Source of the DNA: Chitinophagaceae bacterium
GTDB taxonomy: Bacteria; Bacteroidota; Bacteroidia; Chitinophagales; Chitinophagaceae
DNA: 64,000 nt
NCBI GenBank assembly: GCA_016721085.1
Contig: JADKJI010000017.1
Span: forward strand, 1-64,000
Direction: 5' to 3'
The notes under the pieces were generated by a model. That model saw only the letters and a list, made by a program, of their open reading frames with translations. It ran no database searches and was not told where the DNA came from. Position 1 is the stretch's first letter. Each line of letters starts with the position of its first letter. Position numbers and translations under genes: made by a program. Below, piece after piece: positions 38,059 through 49,384 of the stretch.

Positions 38059-39518
38059 ATGAATAAAAAGGGAATATTTAGTGAAATCAAGAATGATCTT
38101 TCCAGCCAGTATTGTAGTTTTTTTGTAGCACTTCCTTTATGCTTAGGTGTTGCATTAGCATCTGGAGCACCATTGTTTTCGGGTATTATTGCGGGTATAG
38201 TTGGTGGTATTGTAGTGGGAATGGCAAGTGGCTCTGCACTCGGTGTAAGTGGACCTGCTGCAGGATTAGCCGTAATTGTTCTTACTGCAATCAATACCAC
38301 GTTTGGAGGTTCATATGAAACATTCTTACTGGCTGTTGTATTATCAGGTCTTATTCAGTTGATTTTAGGTTTTCTGAAAGCAGGTTTTATTGGATATTTC
38401 TTCCCTTCTTCAGTGATTAATGGAATGCTAACCGGAATAGGGTTGCTTATAATACTTAAACAGATACCCCATGCATTAGGATGGGATAAAGATGTGGAAG
38501 GAGGTGATTCTTTCATTCAATTAGATGGTGAAAACACATTCTCTGAGATAGGGAAAGCCATAACTTTCGTCACCCCTGGGGCGGTGCTTATTGCGGCTAT
38601 TTCTTTAGCCATTTTGATACTTTGGGATAAAGTATTGTCAAAGAAACATAAAGTGTTCCAATTATTACAAGGACCTATTGTAGTAGTGGTTCTTGGTATT
38701 GTTATGAACCTGCTTTATAAGAATGGTGTTTTGAACTTTTCATTAGAGGCTGATCAATTGGTGCAATTGCCTGTTGCCAAGCGATTTGAAAGGATTTATT
38801 GGTCAGTTTACTTTTCCTGATTTTAAAGCTTTTTCAAATCTTGCCGTATATAAGGTAGCTTTTGTAATAGCAATAGTTGGTAGTCTTGAAACACTTTTAA
38901 GTGTGGAAGCTACTGATAAATTAGACCCATCAAAAAGAGTGACACCTACTAATAGAGAGCTAAAGGCGCAAGGATTGGGAAATATGATTTCAGGATTAGT
39001 TGGTGGATTGCCTGTAACGCAGGTAATTGTTAGAAGCTCTGCAAATATTTCCTTTGGAGGTAAAACGAAGTTATCTGCAATTATGCATGGAGTCTTTCTT
39101 TTGATTTGTGCGATTACGATTTCTAAGGTTTTGAATTTGATTCCTTTGGCGAGCTTGGCCGCTATCCTTTTAATGGTTGGTTATAAATTGGCAAAGCCTT
39201 CCATATTCAGTAAAATGTATCGGTTAGGATGGGAACAATTTATACCTTTTGTAGCCACAGTTGTAGCAATAATCGCAACAGATTTGCTTAAAGGGATAAC
39301 AATAGGATTACTTTTTGGTCTCTTCTATACATTACGTCATTCATATCGAAATTCTCATCATATGAAAGATGTAATTACAACAAAGGAAGGTCATGAAATT
39401 CACCACATAGTACTTGCTGTGCTTATGACGTTGTTGAATTTATTCAGGATTATAAAAAAATGCGTTGACAAAAGACATTGTTGTAGAAACAGTGAAGTTT
39501 ATTGAACCCATTAAATAA
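38059..39518 (+). CDS. SulP-family anion (likely bicarbonate) transporter (frameshifted)
   Basis: About 486 codons with roughly 10-12 TM helices. The SLC26/SulP core motifs are present (FVALPLCLGVALASGAP, SGPAAGLAVIVL, GSLETLLSVEATDKLDP, GGLPVTQVIVRSSANI). An indel near 38800 splits the core. The C-terminal STAS domain is damaged: after HHIVLA only the last helix and strand remain (AYDVVEFIQDYKK, then DIVVETVKFIEPIK, ending 39518), so about 35 residues seem missing. Placement between a carbonic anhydrase and dabA suggests bicarbonate as substrate. Sulfate cannot be excluded from sequence. Confidence 0.87.
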
Positions 39519-39524
39519 GTAATT

Positions 39525-42129
39525 ATGGCAAGAAAGATAATTCAACAGAAAAAACTGAGAATATCCAAAATAAGAATGGGCACTCAGTACTGACACATGG
39601 ACATATAAATGTGTCAGATGGGTTTAACATTGATAATGTGCTTCATCACATCAAGCATTATCTTCCTAGTCAAACCCCGTTGAAGGATTTTATACACCAT
39701 AATTCTCTTCATGCCTTTCAGGATAAGCTTTTTTATGAAGGCATTTTTACTGCAGCTACTATTTTTGGATATCAGGTAACGCTTGAGCTTAAGGATTATC
39801 GTCAGCTATATTCAGAGGGGCGAATAAGGAAGGATGTAGTTAAAGAAATTGTTGAAAAAAGAAAAGGTGTCATTTCAGCTGATTTCTGGAAGTCGTGCAT
39901 GTTGGAAAAAAAGTACGATTGTCATCTCGCTCCTCGTATCGGTTGGCTTCGCTCACATTGGAATACAAGACTGAATTTCGATATAGATAATAAAGTACAA
40001 CCACTTTTATTCAGGATACTCAGCAGCTATTTGGATCAGGGAATTGCAATTCAAAAATTTCCACTGAATGAAAAGGGATTTCTGGCTTCTATTAGAGACT
40101 TACAGAAAAATAGTGGGGAGGGATTTTTTAAAACTAAAAGGGCAAAGGACTTATTGTTAAATGAGGATATTGGAGTGTATGAACTTTATGATCCTTGTTG
40201 GAAATGAATCGGCTTTCGAGCACTATCTATTTGACCAACAGTTTTCACATAGAGGTTGGTCTGGTATGGTAGCTACTTTGGAAGCCAAGCCAGATTCTTT
40301 ACTTGATAAAAGAAGAATCTCTTTGTACGATGTAGTTGTTTTAGAATTGTTACTGGAAATTGACGCCTTGGATTTTTATTTTAAAAACCGTTGGAATCCA
40401 TTGACAATTGGATTGCCAATTAACTCTTATAACCTTTTGCTCCTGTTCAAAAAGGCGAAGTGATGGAAGTTCTTTCTCTTTGGCAGGATGCTTTTGAATG
40501 GAGCTATTATGATGATGTGCTTTCCGGACTTTCAAAAGGCAATCTGATTAAGGCAACCGATCCTGTAGGTACTAGCTTTCAGGCTATGTTCTGTATAGAT
40601 GAAAGGGAATGCTCTTTAAGAAGACATATTGAATCAATAGATCCAAAATGCGAAACATTTGGATCTCCGGGTTTTTTTGGTGTTGAGTTTTTCTTCAAGC
40701 CTGAACATGGAAAATTCACTGATAAACTTTGCCCAGCTCCAGTACAACCCGCATATCTAATAAAAGAGATCAATACCAGTAAACACCTGGAGAAGGATAT
40801 ATTATTTGATAAGCAATCTTATCATCCGGAAAAGGTTGGCTATACTCTCTTGGCATTGTTTTTGGGCAGGTATTACGTTGGTGAAAAATCTCTTTTTCCC
40901 AAAAATGAGCCCCGCTATTTCAAATGCTTTTGGGCATATGGATGCTAATGGTAGCCTTACTATTGATAGTAATGATAAAATGATTCTGGAAGATTCATTG
41001 AGGGTCGGTTTTTCAACTGAAGACATGGCCAATAGGGTAGAAAAATTATTGAGAAGCATTGGACTGGTTAGTGAATTTGCTCCATTGGTTTATGCTGTAG
41101 CACATGGTAGCAGCAGTGCCAACAACCCTCATCACGGGGCACATGATTGTGGGGCATGTAGTGGTAGACCAGGGTCCATAAATGCAAGGGTATTCGCTGC
41201 CATGGCCAATAATGAGAAAGTAAGAAGCTTGCTGAACGAAAGGGGGATTAAAATTCCAGATTCAACTTTTTTTGTTGGAGGTATGCATGATACGGCAAGC
41301 GATATGATTGAATTTTCAGATGTCGCCTATATTCCGGAATTACTAAAGGATCTGCATAAATCAAATGTGATTAAGTTTGAGCAAGCGCTAAATAAAAATG
41401 CAAAAGAACGTTCAAGGCGATTTGCTTCTATAAATTCAAAAGATGTATTAGGTAATATAAGGAAGGCTATAAATAATCGTTCAGTTTCCTTTTTTGAACC
41501 AAGACCAGAATTGGGACATGGTACAAATTCGGTATGTATGGTTGGCCGTAGGGATATATCAAAGCATTTATTCCTAGATAGGAGAGCTTTTTTAAATTCT
41601 TATGATTACAGGACAGATCCTGAAGGAAAAATCCTTGTTGATGTACTTAAGCCTATCGGTCCCGTTTGTGGTGGAATAAATCTTGAGTACTATTTTTCGA
41701 GAGTAGATAATCATAAACTGGGTGCTGGTACAAAATTGCCGCATAATGTAGTTGGATTAATCGGTGTCTCTAATGGATGTGATGGAGATTTACGACCGGG
41801 GCTTCCAGTTCAAATGATTGAAGTGCACGATCCGGTTAGGCTGCTTGTTGTAGTTGAACACCGTCCGGAAATTGTATTAAAGTGTATCCAATCAAATAGT
41901 GCAATGTACGAATGGTTTATAAACGAGTGGGTTCACTTAATAGCGTTTGACCCAATTGAAGAAGTTCTTCCTTTATAAAAACGGGCAAGTCACAGAAGAT
42001 ATTCCTTTGAGAAATCATTTAGGAATACTTGAAAATAGCGAGCTGCTTTTTGAAAATGCAAGCTTGATGGATTCGGCCCATATTGCGGACGCTACAAAGG
42101 AAAATCTACCAGTATTTGTTCTCAATTAA
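39525..42129 (+). CDS. dabA: DabA, inorganic carbon transporter subunit (DUF2309; frameshifted)
   Basis: About 868 codons, the normal family length. The carbonic-anhydrase-like zinc site is complete: Cys and Asp of CIDER (40592-40606), His of AHG (41103-41105) and Cys of AHDCGACSGR (41148-41150). The His to Cys spacing of 15 residues matches that described for Halothiobacillus DabA2. Other landmarks are DFIHHNSLHAFQ near the N-terminus and VGLIGVSNGCDGDLRPGLPVQM-type C-terminal sequence. Indels lie near 39535, 40185, 40420, 40830-40940 and 41965. DabA with DabB uses an ion gradient to hydrate CO2 to bicarbonate in one direction. Confidence 0.92.
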
Positions 42130-42137
42130 ACAGCAGT

Positions 42138-44001
42138 ATGACCCCATTATTGCACTATTTTATTTTATTGCCATTAGTAGCTTTTCTTATCGGACTAATT
42201 ATTCCTGGTTCAAAGGAAAAGCACATTGCTTTTAGTACCATAATTTTTTAGTAGTGCCCATTTGCTATTGTTGCTCACATTTATGTCGTTGTGGGTATAT
42301 AATAGTTTTCCAATAGTTGATGAAAAATCCCTTGTTTTTATAAAAGCAGATGATATTGAAATTTTTCTTGACTTTTATTTTGATAGAATTACTTGTGTGT
42401 TTGCTTTAATTGGGTCTATCCTAATGCTACTTGTTTCAATTTTCAGCAGATTCTACCTGCATCGAGCAAGGGTATAAAGGTTCTTTTCCATGATTCAGCT
42501 TTTTTTCCTTGGCTATAACCTTATTATTTTTTCAGGTAATTATGAATCCTTATTTATAGGTTGGGAGTTTATAGGTATCGCTTCTTTTCTGTTGATCTCT
42601 TTTTATAGGGACAGGTATCTTCCAGTGCGAAATTCCATAAAGGTGATCTCTATTTACAGGTTAGGTGATATAGCATTGATTTTGGCTATGTGGATGAGTC
42701 ATCATATATGGCATGAGAATATTGTTTTTGCAAAGTTTAATGATCCTTCATTACTCTCTTCACATTTATCAGAACACTATCCTTCTGCCCTTTTTATTAT
42801 GTTTATGGTAGTGCTGGCTGCAATGATTAAATCGGGTCAGTTTCCATTCAGTTCCTGGTTGCCCCGGGCTATGGAAGGTCCAACTACATCAAGCGGCCTT
42901 TTTTATGGCGCATTATCTTCACATAGGTGTTTTCCTTTTGCTTCGTACAGCGAAGTATTGGGAAACAATGCCAGAAATTAAATTCACCCTGATTGTGGTA
43001 GGCATCCTTACAATTATTGTGGCGGCATCGATAACTCAGGTGCAATCAACAATAAAAAGCCAGATCGCTTATTCGTCAATCACACAGATGGGTATTATTT
43101 TCCTTGAAATTGCATTAGGCTGGCATGCACGCTTTTACTTCATTTTGCTGGTAATGCTTTACTGCGTACTTATCAATTACTTGTTTCACCAGCAGTTCTG
43201 AACTACCTGGTACACGACCAGTTTATAATTATGATCCATCTGAGCCGGTCAAAACGAATCTTGGCTTTAAGAAACTTAGGAGCACTCTTTATGTATTAGG
43301 CATAAAGAATGGAATTTAGACTTCTTTCAGTATCGATATCTGTGGTCGCCTTTTAAGTGGATTGGAAAAAATCGGGATTTCTTGGGAACAGGAAGGCATT
43401 ACCTTTTGTATTGGCAATATTCTTATGTGGTATCGGAATCCATTTTTTTAGAGATGAATGGCCTCCAATTATACCAGTATTTGCAGCGCCTGTTATTGCA
43501 TTAACAGGTTTCCTTCTCATTTTGTCATCATTCTCAAATTCAGGAAATGCAATTTCTGCATGGGTTCATGTAGTAATGGGACAATTATTTGTTCTATTGT
43601 CAGTTATGCTTTCAAATACAGATTTCGGATACCATTTCATTCTGCTATGGGGTAGTGGTGTGTTTATTGCTTCAATTGCAGGGTTTTGGTGCCTATGGCT
43701 TATTCAAAAAATTGATAATGATATTCTTTTGAACAGATATCATGGGTATGTTTATGAACGCCCCGTTATTGCGGTTGTTTTCTTATTGTCTTGTCTTGCA
43801 TTTGCAGGCTTTCCAATAACGCCAACATTTGTAGGTGTTGATCTTCTATTCAGCCATGTAGATAAGCAACACATTGGCTTGATTGTTTTCGTTTCACTAG
43901 CATTTCTTTTTACAGAACTAGCACTATTGAGGATTTACATCAGGATATTTCTGGGGCAGCATAAAAAAATGACACATGCTATTGCATATAAGTCTTCCTG
44001 A
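42138..44001 (+). CDS. dabB: DabB, NuoL/MrpA-like membrane subunit of the DAB carbon pump (frameshifted)
   Basis: About 620 codons with more than 10 TM helices. It belongs to the proton-conducting antiporter family related to NuoL: WEFIGIASFLLISFY, AAMIKSGQFPFSSWLPRAMEGPTTSS (with the conserved Lys), then GALSxH. The start (MTPLLHYFILLPLVAF) is 9 bp after dabA. Indels lie near 42250, 42475, 42920, 43200 and 43310. No other complex I genes are present, so pairing with DabA rather than respiration is its likely role, supplying cation-driven energy. Confidence 0.88.
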
Positions 44002-44034
44002 ATTTTAATTCCTGTTGCTTTAAAAAATAATGGA

Positions 44035-45546
44035 CTAGTGTCTGAAATGTCTTAACCCAGTCATTACCATAGCCAATTGCTTCTCTACACAATAGGCAAT
44101 GGAGTCCTTATCCCTTACCGATCCGCCAGGTTGAATAAAAGCAGTGATTCCCGCTTCATGACCTAATTGTACACAATCATTGAAAGGAAAGAAAGCATCG
44201 CTGGCCATAACCGCCCCTTTAAGATCGAATTGGAATTGATGAGCTTTTTCAACTGCATGACGCAAGGCATCTATACGACTTGTTTGTCCACATCCCTTTC
44301 CAATCAACTGGCAGTCTTTTACCAACGCTATAGCATTTGATTTCAGGTGCTTACAAACAAGATTGGCAAATACCAGGTCCTTTTTCTCTGTTTCTGAAGA
44401 ACTACGGCCACCTACTTCTTCCCATTTGTCAAAATTGCCTTTATCTGTATCCTGAATTAAAAACACCATTGAGAAGGGATTTGTATTGCTGTGTTATTGG
44501 CAGTTTGCCCTTGCTTTGTAATAAGATGCGATTCTTCTTTGTTTTCAGAATTTCCAAAGCCGCTTCCTCATAGGCAGGCGCCAGTAATACTTCAAAGAAT
44601 ATTTCATTGATGGCTTCTGCAGTGGCTTTTGTTACAGTGGCATTAGTCACTAACACGCCACCAAAAGCACTTTCCGGATCGCCGGCAAGAGCTGCCGCCC
44701 AACTGGCTTCTATAGTATTCCGGGAAGCTATTCCACATACATTAGTATGCTTGATAATAGCAAAGTTGTATCTGTGAACTCCCCGATCAATTGTACCGCC
44801 GCATCAATATCAACAAGATTATTATAAGAGATCTCTTTCCCGTTTAATTGAGTGAAAAGGTTCTCAAGAGGACCAAAGAATTTGCCAGATTGGTGAGGAT
44901 TTTCGCCATATCTCATTGTTTTAGGACCAGGAATAGATTCGAAGAAATAAGCGGCACCACCCGGATTAAAATAATGAGCAATTGCAACATCATAATGAGC
45001 TACTGTTTCAAATGCTTTAGCTGCATATTGCTTACGTTGTTCTATAGTAGTAACACCCTTTTGTTCACGCAGTAATTGTTCAAGACCTACATATTCGCTT
45101 TTGGCAGCCAATACTACTACATCCCTGAAATTTTTTGCAGCACCTCTTATCATTGAAGGCCCTCCGATATCGATTTTTTCAATAATGGCTTTTTCTTCCG
45201 AAGTGCTTGCTACTGTTTCTTCAAAAGGGTATAGGTCTACAATCACCAAATCGAGTTCTGGAATATTGTATTGCTTCATTTCTTCCAAATCGGTAGCATT
45301 GTCCCTTCTTCCTAATATACCTCCAAACACTGAAGGGTGCAGGGTTTTTACTCGACCTCCTAATATAGATGGATAGGTAGTAAGGTTTTCTACAGGAACA
45401 ACCGGAATCCCCAGTTTTTCAATGAATTGCTGTGTTCCACCAGTTGAATATAATGTAACTCCCAGTTCATGTAACAAACGTACTAGGGGTTCGAGGCCGT
45501 CTTTATAAAAAACTGAAATAAGTGCCGACTGAATTTTCTTATCCAT
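44035..45546 (-). CDS. purH: Bifunctional AICAR transformylase/IMP cyclohydrolase PurH (frameshifted)
   Basis: Total length (504 codons) is normal. The N-terminal MGS-like IMP cyclohydrolase is about 1-150 (YSTGGTQQFIEKLGI, GGRVKTLHPSVFGGIL, DIGGPSMIRGAAKN). The C-terminal AICAR formyltransferase follows (MRYGENPHQSG, ISYNNLVDIDAA, DAFFPFNDCV, FIQPGGSVRDKDSI, MTGLRHFRH end). Indels near 44725-44760 and 44450-44660 split it into three frames. It catalyses the last two steps of purine synthesis. Its promoter lies in the tail of comEC. Confidence 0.93.
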
Positions 45547-45599
45547 ATAGTATTGTATGAACCGGTGTTTATCCGGATGGGGTTCAAAAAATGAAGGCG

Positions 45600-45630
45600 C
45601 AAAGGTAAGTTATGGCAGGTTGATTACAAA
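45600..45630 (-). promoter_or_regulatory. purH promoter (Bacteroidota consensus)
   Basis: On the minus strand TTTG (45630-45627), exactly 19 bp, then TACCTTTG (45607-45600) is a perfect TTTG-N19-TAnnTTTG promoter, 54 bp before the purH ATG. It overlaps the last codons of comEC. Confidence 0.78.
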
Positions 45631-47697
45631 GGCGCCATTATCCACCACTGAATGGCAAGCTATCCCCATAATGGCCGCTTCTTTTCGCCATTTCGAAACG
45701 GTTTTAGCATTATTACTAGCGTCCAATACAATTTGTCCCGTTTCAATGGAACTTAATACTTCCTCTGGGCTGGATTCGGGGTTATTTGAAATGCAAAGCA
45801 AGCTTACCCTGATTTTTTCTAACCCTGGAGTTATCTTATAACCGGCATTGTAAAAAAGAAGGGTAGTAGAACCGATTTTATAAACGAAACCAAACTTCAT
45901 TTCAAAGCTATCAGTGTCAAGTGCATTCAGCCGAAGTCTGTTGATATAAAGAGGTGAAAGAGTTGATGTTGAATTGGTGTTTACAGAACTGTCTCCTATG
46001 AAAATATGTTTGTTACCAAGAATGATATCAGCAGCTTGCTTTTTTGCTATATTATAAACAACTAATTTTTTTTGCCGGCTCGATTCAACAAGATGAATCG
46101 TTCTTGTTGAAATGAAAACCATAAGGGTTATAATGCCTATTACAAGGGCCGATTTTACTTTTGTGAACAGCCATACAGACAAACAAAAAATTAAAACATA
46201 AAGCAATAATGTTTGTAGCAATGATAAATATAAATGCTCCCAAACCGTAAAAGGTAAGCGGCTAACCTTTTCAACAAAGTAATTCATGCTGTACAACAAC
46301 CATTGCAACACTTGTCCTAAAACACTGGCAATCTTATCCAGGCCTGCTACAGCACATAATGCCAGCTCTAAAAAAAGTATAAGACTTGATAAGGGCACAG
46401 CAATCAGGTTTGTGAGTAAGAACGCATTGGGGAACTGATGAAAATAATAGATGCAAATAGGAATTGTCAATATCTGAGCCGATAGGGTTACGGCATTCAT
46501 TTTCCATAAAAGGTCGAGCCATTTGTTTTTTATGGTAAATAACTGGTATACGGGATTCATGAATATCAATAGACTAAGTACAGCTGCATATGATAATTGA
46601 AAACCTGCATCCCATAGCCAGAAGGGATTGAAGCATAATAGCAGAAATGCAGAAGCGGCAAGGTTGTTAATGGCATTGGTTCTCTTTCCAAATAATTCTC
46701 CAACAACCAGAAAGCTGAACATGACTGCCGATCGAAGTACAGAGGGAGATGCACCAGCTAATAGGCTGAATAGCCACAGACCAGCTATTACTCCTAATGG
46801 CTTTATCCATTTCATCTTAGTGTAGTTGGCTATCGGATTCAGTAGTGTTGCTAATAACCAATATACCAAACCAAGATGTAACCCTGAAATAGCAATTATA
46901 TGCACTACACCTGTATTTGCATAAGATTGTACCAACGTTTTATCCAGATCATCTTTATATGCTATCAATAATGCTTCTGCCAGTCCTGCTTCTTTTTTTG
47001 AAGGAATATATTTCTTAATGATGCCAACCAACCAATTTCTGGATTCTTGTAAAAACTGTTTCCATTTTTGTTGGGCACCTGGATAAATGGAATAAGTTTT
47101 ATGGGGAAGATAAACCTGGAAAAAACATTGTTGCAATTCACTATATCTTTTAAAATCGAAACTTCCAGGGTTGCCCGTACCTTTTATTTCCTGCAAAGGC
47201 TTTTCGAAATAGATATGGTCTCCAACATTGATTACTGGCGGTACTGTATCTTTTTCTATGTATAATGTAACCTTATCACTTGTTTCAATTTCTGAAGAAT
47301 CAAGCAGCATCCTAACTACAATGCCAGTTACTTTATAGGACTTCTCCTTTTCAACAGGTGCTGATGAAACATCTACACATATCACCGCCCCCATATTATT
47401 AAATTGTCCTATCCACTTTTTTTGTAATGGAGGTTGCTGTAATGATGTAATAAGTATTCCGGTACAGAGTAATGAAACGAAAAGACAGATACCTTTCGAA
47501 TGCCTGAAATAGAATCTTTTAGTTAATGGAAGTAAGGCAATCAGAAGTATGAGTAATAAACTCAATATAAAGAGGTAGCAACAAATTGTAATTGAATAGC
47601 TACAGCTATCCTGAATTATTATTCCTGCTATCAATGGTAATATGATTCTTAAGAAAGGAACTTCTTTCCAAATGGGTAGAACAATATGGCCTTGCAT
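45610..47697 (-). CDS. ComEC/Rec2-family DNA uptake or competence protein
   Basis: An intact 695-residue polytopic protein. N-terminal TM helices (15-90) are followed by the DUF4131-type OB region (about 95-210) and the competence domain (from about 230: ALLIAYKDDLDKTLVQSYANTGVVHIIAISGLHLGL, LLAGASPSVLRSAVMFSF). The C-terminal 140 residues are soluble, with no visible HxHxDH metallo-beta-lactamase signature, as in many Bacteroidota members. It would form the inner-membrane channel for single-stranded DNA import. purH lies downstream. Confidence 0.9.
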   Translation of the reverse strand: MQGHIVLPIWKEVPFLRIILPLIAGIIIQDSCSYSITICCYLFILSLLLILLIALLPLTKRFYFRHSKGICLFVSLLCTGILITSLQQPPLQKKWIGQFNNMGAVICVDVSSAPVEKEKSYKVTGIVVRMLLDSSEIETSDKVTLYIEKDTVPPVINVGDHIYFEKPLQEIKGTGNPGSFDFKRYSELQQCFFQVYLPHKTYSIYPGAQQKWKQFLQESRNWLVGIIKKYIPSKKEAGLAEALLIAYKDDLDKTLVQSYANTGVVHIIAISGLHLGLVYWLLATLLNPIANYTKMKWIKPLGVIAGLWLFSLLAGASPSVLRSAVMFSFLVVGELFGKRTNAINNLAASAFLLLCFNPFWLWDAGFQLSYAAVLSLLIFMNPVYQLFTIKNKWLDLLWKMNAVTLSAQILTIPICIYYFHQFPNAFLLTNLIAVPLSSLILFLELALCAVAGLDKIASVLGQVLQWLLYSMNYFVEKVSRLPFTVWEHLYLSLLQTLLLYVLIFCLSVWLFTKVKSALVIGIITLMVFISTRTIHLVESSRQKKLVVYNIAKKQAADIILGNKHIFIGDSSVNTNSTSTLSPLYINRLRLNALDTDSFEMKFGFVYKIGSTTLLFYNAGYKITPGLEKIRVSLLCISNNPESSPEEVLSSIETGQIVLDASNNAKTVSKWRKEAAIMGIACHSVVDNGAFVINLP

Positions 47698-48162
47698 GTG
47701 TAAATAATGCTGGATTAATGTTGTGGAAACATTGATAATGGGTTACAGCATCACTTTGAGAGGTATAAAAGAAAGCGTAGAGTAAAAAAGGAACAAAAAA
47801 AATAAAAGAAGGATATTGGATTTTAAAACAGAGATTTCTAACTGCTCAAATCGAATCTCAGTATTTTTTTTAGTAGCACCTATTTTTTACAATTTTATTT
47901 TTCACGGTATTTAAGTGTATATTTTCCCCGTCTAAAACGGGATATTTTCACGGGTCAAAAACGGATATTTTCACGGTATTTCTGGGATATTTTCACGGTA
48001 TTTTTGAGGAAAAAATTTATTGCATTCTGTTTCTCTGTGAATTATAAATAATATTAATTTATAATCAATTGAAACACATTTTTTTGCATGTCAATAAGGG
48101 GAATCGCCACTTTACTTTTATGTGGTAATCCTTATTTATTAAATAACTCTAAATTATTAGAC
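47698..48162. other. Intergenic region with GATATTTTCACGG repeats
   Basis: A 465-bp gap between divergent comEC and a hypothetical gene. It contains the tandem repeat listed at 47896-48006 and otherwise AT-rich sequence with no ORF. An in-frame upstream ATG at 48088 exists for the next gene, but its leader codons look non-coding. Confidence 0.5.
47896..48006. repeat. Four spaced GATATTTTCACGGTATTT repeats
   Basis: Copies at about 47896, 47941, 47964 and 47986 share (G)ATATTTTCACGG, three of them followed by TATTT. Spacing is uneven (45, 23 and 22 bp), so two adjacent intervals are close to two helical turns. The array lies upstream of the 48163 gene. It could be operator-like sites or a decaying tandem repeat. 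Confidence 0.7.
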
Positions 48163-48648
48163 ATGCAAGTAACAACCACTAAAAGCAGGACAGTTGGAAA
48201 ATTCGTAGATTCCAAACATACCGACAATGTAATCCGCAATTATAAGCAAGAACGCTGGGTTCAGAATTCAAAACATATCGGCAAAGAAGACTCATTAAGT
48301 GCCTGGTATAGTGTAGAAGAATTAGAGCGTTTTCTGGCTATCATAAAAGAACATGGTGCTGATGGTGTACGTATGTATTTCGGTGCTTATGATGCAGATT
48401 ATGCAGAAGTACCTTTATATGCAGGACGTCAAACCATTGTTATGGTAGCCACTCAGGGTAAAGAAACAGGTAAAGGAATTGTAGACAAGGATATTTATGT
48501 AAATACTGAGGGTAAGAATTCTATATTGGCCTACAACGCAGCAAGATTATGTCCTCCGCTTTGCAAGCCAAAAGAATTTGATGAAGACTGGGGTGGTATC
48601 GGTGTTACACTGGTAGACATGAATGGAGATGGAATGGCAATACTTTAA
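48163..48648 (+). CDS. Hypothetical protein (161 aa)
   Basis: An intact soluble protein with no signal peptide. Its features are an early RTVGKFVDSKHTD segment, DSLSAWYSVEELERFLAIIKEHGADGVRMYFGAYD (a helix-strand unit), and a C-terminal CPPLCKP and DEDWGGIG. Start chosen at 48163 (MQVTTTKSR) because the upstream in-frame part looks like leader DNA. A terminator follows. Function not recognised. The charged, compact sequence suggests a cytoplasmic protein conserved in related Bacteroidota, but I cannot verify that. Confidence 0.65.
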   Translation: MQVTTTKSRTVGKFVDSKHTDNVIRNYKQERWVQNSKHIGKEDSLSAWYSVEELERFLAIIKEHGADGVRMYFGAYDADYAEVPLYAGRQTIVMVATQGKETGKGIVDKDIYVNTEGKNSILAYNAARLCPPLCKPKEFDEDWGGIGVTLVDMNGDGMAIL

Positions 48649-48677
48649 ATTGGGTAGTAATACAGACTTCAGATTGT

Positions 48678-48702
48678 AAACCTCCTTCGGGAGGTTTTTT
48701 TG
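48678..48702 (+). terminator. Terminator of the 48163 gene
   Basis: Stem AAACCTCC / GGAGGTTT with a TTCG tetraloop and a T7 run, 30 bp after the stop. A textbook intrinsic terminator. Confidence 0.92.
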
Positions 48703-48733
48703 TTTATACATTATAGGGTATCTTTTCATTGAA

Positions 48734-49384
48734 ATGACCGATATCCCTTTATATTATTATGCCATCATCGCTTGCCTGGTCACAAGCCTCATAAACTTTC
48801 AGGTAATGCGGGAATTTCCTTATTTGAGGTATTTCCCTGCATTTCTTTTTATTACTATCATTATTGAAACGATCGGATTGTATCAGTGGGACAAAAATGA
48901 TCATACCACCAGGATGTATAATTTCTTTACCACTTTTGAATTTTTCTTCTACCTGCACCTGTTGTCAATGATCATTCAAAGTAAATTGGTTAAGAAGATA
49001 TTATTTTGGAGTATGATGATATACCCGGTAATAGCATGTTTAAATATCATGTTCATAATACCGGAAGACCGCTTTCATTCCATAACCTATTCAGTAGGTT
49101 GCTTGTTGATAGTTACTTTCTGTGTGTATTATTTTTATGAAGTACTAAGATTTCCAAAGTCGGTCAATCTATCTAAAGAGCCGGCCTTTTGGATATGCTC
49201 CGCCTTACTATTCTTTTATTGTTGTACATTCCCTATATACGGTCCAGCGAATTATTATAATAAGTACCCGACGCTGATCATTCAGAATTTTACATCAATA
49301 GTAAGTTTGCTAAACTTTTTTCTTTATACCTTATTCTTCATCGCTTTCTTATGCAGGATACAAATCAGGAAATTTATTTTGTAG
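48734..49384 (+). CDS. Polytopic membrane protein of unknown function
   Basis: A 216-residue protein with about seven TM helices, rich in Phe, Tyr and Ile (LYYYAIIACLVTSLINF, FPAFLFITIIIETIGLY, and so on). Its last 34 bp overlap the start of the following histidine kinase gene in another frame, so the two are translationally linked. That suggests a sensory or partner role for the kinase, which has only one short TM helix of its own (inference). No family recognised. Confidence 0.7.
   Translation: MTDIPLYYYAIIACLVTSLINFQVMREFPYLRYFPAFLFITIIIETIGLYQWDKNDHTTRMYNFFTTFEFFFYLHLLSMIIQSKLVKKILFWSMMIYPVIACLNIMFIIPEDRFHSITYSVGCLLIVTFCVYYFYEVLRFPKSVNLSKEPAFWICSALLFFYCCTFPIYGPANYYNKYPTLIIQNFTSIVSLLNFFLYTLFFIAFLCRIQIRKFIL

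Noticed and set aside
37396..44001. Real pseudogenisation of the carbon island
   Set aside because: Protein motifs remain intact in all frames, lengths are normal and neighbouring essential genes show the same indels.
42138..44001. Respiratory complex I subunit L
   Set aside because: No other nuo genes are near, and it is directly downstream of dabA with the DabB-type layout.
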